DNA of 17,425 nucleotides, taken from positions 1 to 17,425 of the forward strand of contig JBNKWA010000020.1 in the NCBI GenBank assembly GCA_050299555.1, given 5' to 3'. The notes under the pieces are model-generated. The model searched no databases. It was given only the letters and a program-made list of their open reading frames with translations, and was not told where the DNA came from. Made by a program: the position numbers and the translations under genes. Shown here in pieces: positions 7,228-13,693 of the stretch (its first letter is position 1; every line of letters begins with the position of its first letter). This DNA comes from JBNKWA01 sp050299555 (GTDB lineage: Bacteria; Pseudomonadota; Alphaproteobacteria; Rhodobacterales; Rhodobacteraceae).

Positions 7228-7303
7228 GATGCATATCGCATCGCTTCGCTTGCGGTGCGGCGATGCATCCGGCTAGCATGCCGGTCGCGGGATTTGCCCC
7301 GCG
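7228..7303 (+). other. Cluster of three hairpins between glmM and lipoprotein gene
   Basis: First hairpin, 7228-7269: the outer arms GATGCAT (7228-7234) and ATGCATC (7263-7269) enclose the inner arms CGCATCGC (7237-7244) and GCGGTGCG (7252-7259, one G-U pair). Second, 7269-7284: CCGGC-tagcat-GCCGG. Third, 7286-7303: CGCGGG-atttgc-CCCGCG. No T-run follows. The cluster could terminate glmM transcripts in a Rho-assisted way, protect a 3' end, or act as 5' leader structure for the lipoprotein gene starting at 7338. Confidence 0.45.
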
Positions 7304-7337
7304 CGTGTGTGCATCTGGGTGTGAGGGAAGGGATTTC

Positions 7338-7817
7338 ATGAAGCGCATTCTTGCGGCCGCTGCCGCTTCGACGCTGGCCGCCTGCGCCGGCACCGATATC
7401 GAAACCGTCGGCACCACTTTCAACACCATGAGTTTCGGCTATGCCGGCCTCACCTTTGACGAGACCACCGACAGCTTCTCCGGCCTGCCGCTGACCGCGG
7501 CCGCCGACCTGCCGGTGACCGCGGATGCCCGCTATCGCGGCCGCTACCGCGGCAAGGTGCCGGGCGATCCAATCGGCGGCGGGACTGCCCGGCTGAAGGT
7601 GAACTTCATCTCCGGGGCGGCGCAGCTGTCGACCTCGGGCATGTATATCGGCAAGGTCCAGGGGCAGGTGGTCGGCAACCGGATCGAGAGCGGCAATGGC
7701 GGGCTCTCGGGGCAGTTCTACGGCGCCGGTGGCGAGGTCGCTGGCGGCACCTTCAACGGCGTCATCGTCAATACCACCAAGCCGATCACCGGCCGCTACA
7801 TCGTGGAGCTGCAGTAG
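7338..7817 (+). CDS. Small lipoprotein with TbpB-like beta-barrel motif
   Basis: This 159-residue protein begins MKRILAAAAASTLAAC, a short signal with lipobox LAAC, so C16 should be lipidated. Lack of Asp after the Cys (next residue Ala) suggests outer-membrane sorting by the usual rule. The rest is Gly/Thr-rich and beta-like. GQFYGAGGEVAGGTFNG (125-141) matches the conserved strand pair of the transferrin-binding-protein-B beta-barrel domain (TbpBBD), a fold found in many surface lipoproteins besides iron scavengers. It is far shorter than TbpB and has a single barrel at most. No tbpA-like receptor or Slam exporter is nearby, so iron uptake is not supported. The start at 7338 follows GGGAAGGG. 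The convergent mocR-type gene ends 4 bp away. Confidence 0.75.
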   Translation: MKRILAAAAASTLAACAGTDIETVGTTFNTMSFGYAGLTFDETTDSFSGLPLTAAADLPVTADARYRGRYRGKVPGDPIGGGTARLKVNFISGAAQLSTSGMYIGKVQGQVVGNRIESGNGGLSGQFYGAGGEVAGGTFNGVIVNTTKPITGRYIVELQ

Positions 7818-7821
7818 CGGC

Positions 7822-9216
7822 TCAGGCGAAGCCGGCGACCGGCGGCTCGGCCAGCAGCCGTGCGATCCGCTCCAGCCCCTCGCGGAGAGTGTCGCTGTCC
7901 TCGGTACCCGACAGGGTCAGCCGCATGGCGTTCGGCGCCGCGCCGCCGGGCAGGGTAAAGCTGTCGCCCGCCGCGATCAGGATGCGTTCGCGCTCGCAAG
8001 CCTGCAGAAACGCCGAGCCGGTCCATCCTTCGGGCTTCTTGACCCAGACATAGTTGACCCCCGGACGGCTGGAGACGTCCCAGCCTGCCAGCACCTCGCG
8101 CGCCATCTCCAGCCGGGCGATGTTCTCGGCCCGGACCCGGCGCGAGAACTCGGTGATCGCGCCATCGGCGAACAGCCGCTCCACCGCCTGGGTCAGCACC
8201 TGGCTGATCGACAGCGACAGGCCCTGCATCACCCGGATGCCGAGGCTGCCAAGACCCGGCGGGCACTGCAGGAATCCGACCCGCAGTCCGGCGGCAAAGC
8301 ACTTCGACAATGAGGTCGCGTGCCAGGTGCGTTCCGGGCACAAGACGTCGAAACCGTCCGGACGGTCATCGATCAGCGTGCCGTAGACGTCGTCCTCGAT
8401 GATCTGCACGTCATGGGCGCGGGCGATGCGGGCGATCTCTCTGCGCCGCGTCGCGCTGGTCACCACGCAGGTCGGATTGTGCACGTTCGACGAAATGATC
8501 AGCGCCTGCGGCCGGTGCTGGCGGCAGGCGTCCTCCAGCCTGTCGGGCCTCAGGCCCTCGTCGTCGGATGCCACGCCGACCATCCGCGCCCGGGCGATAT
8601 GAGCGAGCTGGCGGAAGCCGGGATAGGTCAACTCCGTGGTCAGGATCGCCGGATCGCGCCCGTGCAGCACCGCGTTCAGTGCCACCATCACCGAGTTATG
8701 GGCGCCGTAGGTCAGCACCAGGTCCCCGGTCTCGCCGGCAACACCGATCCCGCGCAGCCAGGCGCTGGCATGGTCGCGGCAGCCGTGCAGGGCCTGGTCG
8801 CGCACGTAACCCGACAGGGCCAGCCCACCCCCGGCGATGACGGCGGAAATCGCGGCGCCGATGACCTCGGTCTGCCCGAGTTCAACCGTATGGCCGTTCC
8901 TGAGGTTGAGATGGCCCTCCGCCGGCGCCCGGGCAACGAAGTTGACTGGAACCTCGGGTACCGTCCGGGCGGCGCCGCGCACGAAGGTGCCGCGTCCGAC
9001 CGTGGCCTCCAGAAGCCCTTCCTCGGTCGCCAGCCGATAGGCCCGCGCCACCGTGCCCGGCGTCACGCCGATGGACCAGGCGAGTTCGCGCACCGGCGGC
9101 AGCTTGTAGCCCGGCGGCAATGTGCCGGCACGGATGCCGTTCTCCAGCGCCGTCAGCAGGCGCATGTATTTCGGGCCGCTGTGCCCGCTGAGGCTGAGGG
9201 GGTTTTTTGTGTCCAT
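7822..9216 (-). CDS. MocR-family (GntR-HTH/aminotransferase) transcriptional regulator
   Basis: The 464-residue protein has an N-terminal GntR-type winged helix (about 15-82: ALENGIRAGTLPPGYKLPPVRELAWSIGVTPGTVARAYRLATEEGLLEATVGRGTFV). A fold-type I aminotransferase domain follows (about 105-455). PLP-site residues are visible: N247 in HNPTC, D275/D276 in EDDVYG, the Schiff-base lysine K305 in TSLSKCFAAGLRVGF, and R432 in AMRLTLSG. MocR proteins use PLP or PLP-amino acid adducts as effectors; known members control GABA, taurine or vitamin B6 genes. No such pathway genes are adjacent, so the regulon is unknown. The start ATG at 9216 has no clear Shine-Dalgarno. The gene is divergent from a DUF1127 gene, with repeated ATTGTAYCA sequences between them. 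Confidence 0.9.
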   Translation of the reverse strand: MDTKNPLSLSGHSGPKYMRLLTALENGIRAGTLPPGYKLPPVRELAWSIGVTPGTVARAYRLATEEGLLEATVGRGTFVRGAARTVPEVPVNFVARAPAEGHLNLRNGHTVELGQTEVIGAAISAVIAGGGLALSGYVRDQALHGCRDHASAWLRGIGVAGETGDLVLTYGAHNSVMVALNAVLHGRDPAILTTELTYPGFRQLAHIARARMVGVASDDEGLRPDRLEDACRQHRPQALIISSNVHNPTCVVTSATRRREIARIARAHDVQIIEDDVYGTLIDDRPDGFDVLCPERTWHATSLSKCFAAGLRVGFLQCPPGLGSLGIRVMQGLSLSISQVLTQAVERLFADGAITEFSRRVRAENIARLEMAREVLAGWDVSSRPGVNYVWVKKPEGWTGSAFLQACERERILIAAGDSFTLPGGAAPNAMRLTLSGTEDSDTLREGLERIARLLAEPPVAGFA

Positions 9217-9242
9217 GACAATCTAGTGGTGGCAGCGCTGGG

Positions 9243-9306
9243 ATACAGATTGTACCAAGTAGAGGCGCAAATCAAGCGCCAACTCCTCGGATTGTATCAA
9301 TACAAT
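9243..9306. promoter_or_regulatory. Candidate MocR operator and divergent promoters
   Basis: An AT-rich island in GC-rich DNA. ATTGTATcaATACAAT at 9291-9306 is a perfect 7+2+7 palindrome. ATTGTACCA at 9249-9257, preceded by ATACAG, repeats the half-site in direct orientation 42 bp away (about four helical turns). MocR-family regulators such as GabR bind direct repeats spaced by several turns. TACAAT is a good -10 sequence in both directions: 9254-9249 toward the regulator and 9301-9306 toward the DUF1127 gene, so binding would cover both promoters. The -35 boxes are weak. Confidence 0.5.
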
Positions 9307-9316
9307 AGGCCAGACC

Positions 9317-9538
9317 ATGCCACAGCGTAGCACCACCACCTCGATCCTCACGCAGGAGAGCACCCTGCCGCCGCTGTCCGAAATCCTGATCTGGGCGGCA
9401 GCCCGCATCGCACGCTGGTCGCAGCGGTCGCGTACGCGCCATCATCTCAAGGACCTGCCACCCCATGTCCTGCGCGACGTGGGGCTGACCAGGGCCCAGG
9501 CCGAGGCGGAATCGATGAAGCGGTTCTGGATGCCGTGA
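9317..9538 (+). CDS. Small Arg-rich DUF1127 protein
   Basis: The 73-residue protein ends in a DUF1127 domain (about 30-71): a basic helix RIARWSQRSRTRHHLKDL, then PPHVLRDVGLTRAQAEAES and the terminal FW typical of the family. DUF1127 proteins are abundant in alphaproteobacteria; some bind RNA and affect small-RNA turnover and stress responses (CcaF1 of Rhodobacter sphaeroides), others affect phosphate and carbon metabolism. The role of this copy is not known. No convincing Shine-Dalgarno precedes the ATG at 9317. A -10-like TACAAT ends only 10 bp before it, so a leaderless or near-leaderless message is possible. It is divergent from the MocR-type regulator and is its likeliest target. It lies 123 bp before serC. 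Confidence 0.8.
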   Translation: MPQRSTTTSILTQESTLPPLSEILIWAAARIARWSQRSRTRHHLKDLPPHVLRDVGLTRAQAEAESMKRFWMP

Positions 9539-9540
9539 CC

Positions 9541-9661
9541 TGCGACTGATTGCCTATTGCGCGGCGCACCCGGACCGGATTATCAGCGGCGCGGGTGCGT
9601 CGCCGGGATACGGGCGAGCGGTGGCGGACTCAGGAATCTCGCCCTGACCCTGGAGTTGGCC
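9541..9661 (+). promoter_or_regulatory. Structured leader upstream of serC (possible serC motif)
   Basis: Two hairpins fill the 123-bp gap before serC. The first pairs GCGGCGCACCCG (9561-9572) with CGGGTGCGTCGC (9592-9603), a 12-bp stem with one G-U pair, and its loop can form CCG/CGG. The second pairs GGGCGAG (9612-9618) with CTCGCCC (9638-9644), ending 7 nt before the GGAG that serves serC. A conserved structured RNA upstream of serC-serA has been described in alphaproteobacteria (the Rfam serC leader). Position and architecture fit, but I cannot confirm a match by eye. Confidence 0.4.
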
Positions 9662-10837
9662 ATGAGCCTTCCCCCCAAGCCCGGGCAACGCCCGGCGCGT
9701 CCCGAATTTTCCTCAGGTCCCTGCGCGAAACGTCCCGGCTGGTCGGCGGAAACCGTCGCCGCCAAGGCGTTCCTCGGCCGCTCGCACCGCGCCGCGGCCC
9801 CGAAGGCCCAGCTCAAGGCGCTGATCGAGCGTACCGCGCGCGTCCTCGGCGTGCCCGAAGGCTACCGCGTCGGCATCGTGCCGGCCTCCGATACCGGCGC
9901 CTTCGAGATGGCGATGTGGTCGATGCTGGGCGCCCGCCCGGTCGACATGCTGGTCTGGGAGTCCTTCGGCGCCGGCTGGGCGACCGACGCCACCAAGCAG
10001 CTCAAGCTCGCCGACGCGCGGGTGTTGCAGGCACCTTACGGCGAACTTCCCGATCTGGCCGCCATCCGCCCCGAGGCGGACATCTGCTTCACCTGGAACG
10101 GCACCACCAGCGGCGTGCGGGTCCCGAACGCTGACTGGATCCCCGCCGACCGCGCTGGGCTCACCTTCTGTGACGCCACCTCGGCTGCCTTCGCCCAGGA
10201 CCTCGACTGGACCAAGCTCGACGTCACCACCTTCTCCTGGCAGAAGGCGATGGGCGGTGAGGCGGCCCACGGCATCCTCATCCTCTCGCCCCGGGCGGTG
10301 GAACGGCTGCAGACCTACACCCCCGACCGCCCGTTGCCGAAAATCTTCCGGCTGACCAAGGCCGGCAAGCTGATCGAAGGCATCTTTGTCGGTGAAACCA
10401 TCAATACGCCCTCGATGCTGGCGGTGGCGGACGCGGTCGATTCGCTGGACTGGATCGAGGAGATCGGCGGGCTTGCCGCCACCCGTGCCCGCTCGGACGC
10501 CAATTTCGCTGCGCTCCAGGCCTGGGTCGACCGCACCGATTGGGTCGAGAACCTGGCCGTGAACCCGGCCGAGCGGTCGAACACCTCGGTCTGCCTGAAG
10601 ATCACCGATCCCCGTGTCGCGGCCCTCGACGAGGCCGGGCAGCGAAACTTCGTCAAGGCCATGGTCAAGGCGCTCGACAAGGACGGTGTCGCCTACGACA
10701 TCGGCGGCTATCGGGATGCGCCGCCGGGCCTCCGCGTCTGGTGCGGCGCCACCGTGGACACGGCCGACGTGGCGGCGCTGGCGCCGTGGCTCGACTGGGC
10801 TTTTGCCGCCACCCTCGCCGAGCTCACCCCCGCCTGA
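9662..10837 (+). CDS. serC: Phosphoserine aminotransferase SerC
   Basis: SerC transfers an amino group from glutamate to 3-phosphohydroxypyruvate, the second step of serine synthesis; the same enzyme often serves vitamin B6 synthesis. The 391-residue protein is a fold-type V PLP enzyme of the alphaproteobacterial serC subtype. It shows RPEFSSGPCAKRPGW near the N-terminus, SDTGAFEMAMW, FTWNGTTSGVRVPN, D171 in DATSA, and the Schiff-base lysine K195 in FSWQKAMGGEAAHG. The ATG at 9662 is supported by GGAG 7 nt upstream; the longer in-frame reading from 9557 runs through the leader hairpins and is not conserved-looking. serA, the first pathway step, follows 190 bp downstream on the same strand. 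No serB is in the window. Confidence 0.96.
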   Translation: MSLPPKPGQRPARPEFSSGPCAKRPGWSAETVAAKAFLGRSHRAAAPKAQLKALIERTARVLGVPEGYRVGIVPASDTGAFEMAMWSMLGARPVDMLVWESFGAGWATDATKQLKLADARVLQAPYGELPDLAAIRPEADICFTWNGTTSGVRVPNADWIPADRAGLTFCDATSAAFAQDLDWTKLDVTTFSWQKAMGGEAAHGILILSPRAVERLQTYTPDRPLPKIFRLTKAGKLIEGIFVGETINTPSMLAVADAVDSLDWIEEIGGLAATRARSDANFAALQAWVDRTDWVENLAVNPAERSNTSVCLKITDPRVAALDEAGQRNFVKAMVKALDKDGVAYDIGGYRDAPPGLRVWCGATVDTADVAALAPWLDWAFAATLAELTPA

Positions 10838-10860
10838 GGGGCGTTTGACGATCGGCTCGC

Positions 10861-10934
10861 GGGCGCCGGACCGACCGGCGACCCCCATCCCGACCCTCCC
10901 CCCTCCCGGGGGAGGGGGCGCCGGTCCGACCGGC
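10861..10934. repeat. serC-serA intergenic repeat unit with GC hairpin
   Basis: A 19-nt sequence, GGGCGCCGGWCCGACCGGC, occurs at 10861-10879 (W=A) and 10916-10934 (W=T), flanking a hairpin of CCCCCTCCC (10899-10907) and GGGAGGGGG (10910-10918). The second copy overlaps the hairpin's right arm by 3 nt. The copies are themselves partly self-complementary. No T-run follows. It may be a dispersed GC-rich intergenic element, or may reduce transcription or stabilise mRNA between serC and serA. Confidence 0.55.
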
Positions 10935-11027
10935 AAATCCCTTCAACCCATGGCCACACCCGTGGCCTCTGCCGCCGCTGACCCGGCGGGACCACGGCAG
11001 CCCCGCCAAGACAAAGGAACCCACGAC

Positions 11028-12620
11028 ATGCCCAAGGTCCTGATTTCAGACAAGCTTTCCGATGCCGCGGTGCAGATCTTCCGCGACAACGGTGTCGAGG
11101 TCGATTTCCAGCCAGCGCTCGGCAAGGACGCGGCAAAGCTCGCCGAGGTGATCGGCGACTATGACGGCCTCGCCATCCGCTCGGCCACCAAGGTCACCGC
11201 CGACCTGATCGCCAAGGCCACCAACCTCAAGGTCATCGGCCGCGCCGGCATCGGTGTCGACAATGTCGACATCCCCGCCGCCTCCGCCCGCGGCGTCGTG
11301 GTGATGAACACGCCCTTCGGTAATTCCATCACCACCGCAGAACACGCCGTTGCGATGATGTTCGCCTGCGCCCGGCAGATCCCCGAGGCCGATGCCTCGA
11401 CCCGCGCCGGCAAGTGGGAAAAGAACCGCTTCATGGGTGTCGAGATCACCGGCAAGACGCTGGGCGTGATCGGCTGCGGCAACATCGGCTCGGTGGTCGC
11501 CACCCGTGCCATCGGGCTGAAGATGAAAGTGATCGCCTTCGATCCGTTCCTCAGCCACGACCGCGCCCGCGACCTTGGGGTCGAGAAGATCGAGGAACTG
11601 CCCGACCTTCTGACCCGGGCCGATTTCGTCACCCTGCACCTGCCGAAGACCGAGAAGACCGCCAATATCCTGTCGGCCGAGATGATTGCGAAGATGAAAA
11701 AGGGGGCGCGGCTGATCAACTGCGCCCGTGGCGGGCTGGTGGACGAGGCAGCCGTCGCCGAGGCGTTGAGGACCGGGCAGCTTGCCGCCGCCGCCTTCGA
11801 CGTCTTCTCCAAGGAACCGGCCACCGAAAGCGTGCTCTTCGATGCTCCAAACATCGTCTGCACGCCGCATCTCGGTGCCGCCACCAGCGAGGCGCAGGAG
11901 AACGTCGCCCTGCAGGTGGCCGAGCAGATGTCGGACTATCTGGTTCGGGGCGCCATCTCGAACGCGCTGAACGCACCGTCGGTCACCGCCGAGGAAGCGC
12001 CGGTGCTGAAGCCCTGGATCGCGCTTTGCGAGATGCTCGGCGGCTTTGCCGGGCAGGTGACCGAGAACCCGATCACCGAGATCGAGATCGAGTTTGTGGG
12101 CCATGTGGGCGACATGAACCGCAAGCCGCTGACCGCAGCGCTGACTGCGAGCATGCTCAGGCCGCTGATGGGCGAGGGTACCATCAACATGGTCTCGGCG
12201 CCGCTGGTCGCCCGCGAGAAAGGCATGAAGATCGCCGAGACCCGCAAGGACGCCCAGGGCGCCTTCGGCAGCTATGTCAGGCTGATCGTCACCACCGAGG
12301 CGCAGACCCGTTCGGTGGCCGGCACGATCTATTCCGACGGCAAGCCGCGCTTCATCCAGATCAAGGGGATCGACCTCGAGGCGGAACCGCAGCCCTACAT
12401 GCTCTACACCACCAATACCGACACGCCGGGCTATATCGGTGCGCTCGGAACCCGGCTGGGCGAGCTTGGCATCAACATCGCCACCTTCGCGCTCGGTCGG
12501 GCCGAGAAGGGCGGTGAGGCAATCGCGCTTCTGGGCATCGACACCAAGGTGGAGCCGGACGCGCTCGACGCTATCGCCCGGCTGCCGCAGATCCGCCAGG
12601 CCAAGGGGCTGAGCTTCTAG
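11028..12620 (+). CDS. serA: D-3-phosphoglycerate dehydrogenase SerA
   Basis: SerA oxidises 3-phosphoglycerate to 3-phosphohydroxypyruvate with NAD, the committed step of serine synthesis. The 530-residue length and domain order match the long form: substrate and NAD domains (1 to about 315), an intervening ASB-type domain (about 320-450), and a C-terminal ACT domain (YMLYTTNTDTPGYIGALGTR onward) likely to bind serine as feedback inhibitor. Seen are GRAGIGVDNVD (71-81), the Rossmann GCGNIG (149-154), HLPKTEKT, R235 in NCARGGLVDE, E264 in SKEP and H281 in HLGAATSEAQENV. The ATG at 11028 follows AAAGGA. Serine feedback is inferred from the ACT domain. Confidence 0.97.
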   Translation: MPKVLISDKLSDAAVQIFRDNGVEVDFQPALGKDAAKLAEVIGDYDGLAIRSATKVTADLIAKATNLKVIGRAGIGVDNVDIPAASARGVVVMNTPFGNSITTAEHAVAMMFACARQIPEADASTRAGKWEKNRFMGVEITGKTLGVIGCGNIGSVVATRAIGLKMKVIAFDPFLSHDRARDLGVEKIEELPDLLTRADFVTLHLPKTEKTANILSAEMIAKMKKGARLINCARGGLVDEAAVAEALRTGQLAAAAFDVFSKEPATESVLFDAPNIVCTPHLGAATSEAQENVALQVAEQMSDYLVRGAISNALNAPSVTAEEAPVLKPWIALCEMLGGFAGQVTENPITEIEIEFVGHVGDMNRKPLTAALTASMLRPLMGEGTINMVSAPLVAREKGMKIAETRKDAQGAFGSYVRLIVTTEAQTRSVAGTIYSDGKPRFIQIKGIDLEAEPQPYMLYTTNTDTPGYIGALGTRLGELGINIATFALGRAEKGGEAIALLGIDTKVEPDALDAIARLPQIRQAKGLSF

Positions 12621-12634
12621 GGCGAGACCGTCCC

Positions 12635-12701
12635 GGCCTGGATCACGCCACGGGCGCGCTCCCGCCCCCCCCCCCCGCGCGCCCGTGGGGTGAACCAGGC
12701 C
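12635..12701 (+). terminator. Long hairpin after serA with poly-C loop, possible terminator
   Basis: CCACGGGCGCGC (12648-12659) pairs perfectly with 12677-12688. Pairing continues outward to 12635/12701 with only two mismatches (47/89 and 42/94), about 23 pairs in all. The loop contains 12 consecutive C (12665-12676). It begins 15 bp after the serA stop, which suits a 3'-end structure, but no U-run follows. The C-run is also a likely slippage and assembly-error site. Confidence 0.5.
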
Positions 12702-12818
12702 CCCGACGTCGGTCAGGCCCGGTGGACAATTCATCGGGTCTTGCTGCCCACTTGGGCGGGTCGGGGTGGCGTCCCCACTCGTGTTAACACTTTTATCTAA
12801 TAGAATCAGTGAGTTGAC

Positions 12819-12842
12819 CAGGCGTCCCCGTGGGGACACCTG
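12819..12842 (+). other. Hairpin in the leader of the DUF2461 gene
   Basis: CAGG-c-GTCCCC (12819-12829), loop GT, GGGGAC-a-CCTG (12832-12842): ten pairs with one internal C/A mismatch. It lies just downstream of the AT-rich candidate promoter and 77 bp before the start codon at 12919, so it would sit near the 5' end of that transcript. A symmetric protein-binding site is an alternative. Confidence 0.4.
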
Positions 12843-12918
12843 CTAGAGGGGGCTCCACAGCCGTCTTGACGGCGCTGCCGCATCGTCCGAACCTGCGTCG
12901 CCGGGAGGAGGGACCGCC

Positions 12919-13599
12919 ATGCTCGCACCGCCATTTCTGGGTTTCGGGCCGCGCGCCATCGCCTTCTTCGATGGGTTGAAGGCCGACAACTCCAAGGCCT
13001 ATTTCGACGCCAACAGGGCTGTCTTCGAAGAGCAGGTGAAGGGCCCGCTGGGCCGGCTCTTCGAGGAAGCGGCCGAACGCCACGGCGGCACGGTGAAGCT
13101 GTTCCGCCAGCACCGCGACATCCGCTTTTCAAAGGACAAGTCGCCCTACAAGACCAACACCTACGGCGTCCTCGCCGAGGTGCCGGGCCGGCTGCCGCTC
13201 TATGCCTCGGTCAGTGCCGACGGCATCTATGCCGGCACCGGGATGTACATGATGGCGCGCGATCAGGTGGACCGTTTTCGCGCTGCCATCGATGACGCGG
13301 AGAGCGGTGAAGCCTTTGCCGGGCTGATCGCCGCGGCCGAGGCCGAGGGCCTGTCCCACTGGGGCGCCACACTGAAGACGGCGCCGCGCGGGGTCGCCAG
13401 GGACCATCCCCGTATCGGGTTGTTGCGACTGAAGGAGATCGTGATCGGCGCCCAACTGGGGCCGGCGGCAACGCTCGACGGCCGCCACCCGCTGGACCAT
13501 TGCCTCCGGGTCTGGGAGGCGGCCCGGCCGGTCTCGGACTGGCTCATGGCCCATGTGGGTGCCTCGGTTCTGCCGTCTGAATCCGGACGCCGCCGCTGA
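12919..13599 (+). CDS. DUF2461 family protein
   Basis: This 226-residue protein matches the DUF2461 family (TIGR02453). It shows FLGFGPRAIAFFDGLKADNSKAYFDANR near the start, the diagnostic RDIRFSKDKSPYKTN (66-80), then YASVSADGIYAGTGMYMMARDQVDRFRAAID and RLKEIVIG later on. No signal peptide or membrane segment is present, so a soluble cytoplasmic protein is expected. The family has no established biochemical role that I know. The start at 12919 has a strong GGAGGAGGG. It lies 94 bp before purA on the same strand; purA appears to have its own promoter-like sequence. The family call is firm; the function is unknown. Confidence 0.88.
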   Translation: MLAPPFLGFGPRAIAFFDGLKADNSKAYFDANRAVFEEQVKGPLGRLFEEAAERHGGTVKLFRQHRDIRFSKDKSPYKTNTYGVLAEVPGRLPLYASVSADGIYAGTGMYMMARDQVDRFRAAIDDAESGEAFAGLIAAAEAEGLSHWGATLKTAPRGVARDHPRIGLLRLKEIVIGAQLGPAATLDGRHPLDHCLRVWEAARPVSDWLMAHVGASVLPSESGRRR

Positions 13600-13652
13600 T
13601 CCCCCTCCACTTGCCCACCGAAGCAGCTTTGTGGTTTCGCCGCCCCCGCGCC

Positions 13653-13667
13653 GCCGCTATAAGCGGC
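13653..13667 (+). promoter_or_regulatory. Possible purA promoter element within a small palindrome
   Basis: GCCGCT-ata-AGCGGC is a perfect 6+3+6 inverted repeat ending 26 bp before the purA ATG. Its centre reads TATAAG (13658-13663), a reasonable -10; the -35 position 17 bp upstream (TTTCGC) is poor. It could be a -10 region inside an operator, or simply a leader hairpin. Confidence 0.3.
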
Positions 13668-13693
13668 CCGTTTGGCGGGCGAAAGGGACTGTC

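Larger units (their letters stand above)
12621..12918. other. Structured intergenic region between serA and DUF2461 gene
   Basis: 298 bp without a gene. It holds a long hairpin with a 12-C loop run (12635-12701), a 10-bp palindrome CCGACGTCGG (12703-12712), a GCCCA-ct-TGGGC hairpin, the 9-mer GGCGTCCCC twice (12768-12776 and 12821-12829), an AT-rich stretch at 12782-12806 with a possible -10 TAGAAT (12801-12806), and a hairpin at 12819-12842. The right end carries GGAGGAGGG for the next gene. Confidence 0.6.

Noticed and set aside
7338..7817. Iron-acquisition (transferrin receptor) role for the lipoprotein
   Set aside because: Only a single short TbpB-like barrel motif is present, with no TonB-dependent receptor nearby; the fold alone does not imply transferrin binding.
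9201..9206. T-run in GGTTTTTTG as a possible terminator tail
   Set aside because: It encodes the N-terminal Lys-Asn-Pro codons of the MocR regulator on the minus strand and has no adjoining GC hairpin in the right orientation.
11046..12839. 597-codon minus-strand frame covering serA
   Set aside because: It mirrors serA, whose catalytic and NAD-binding motifs are complete; the antisense product is His/Gly/Asp-rich without recognisable domains.
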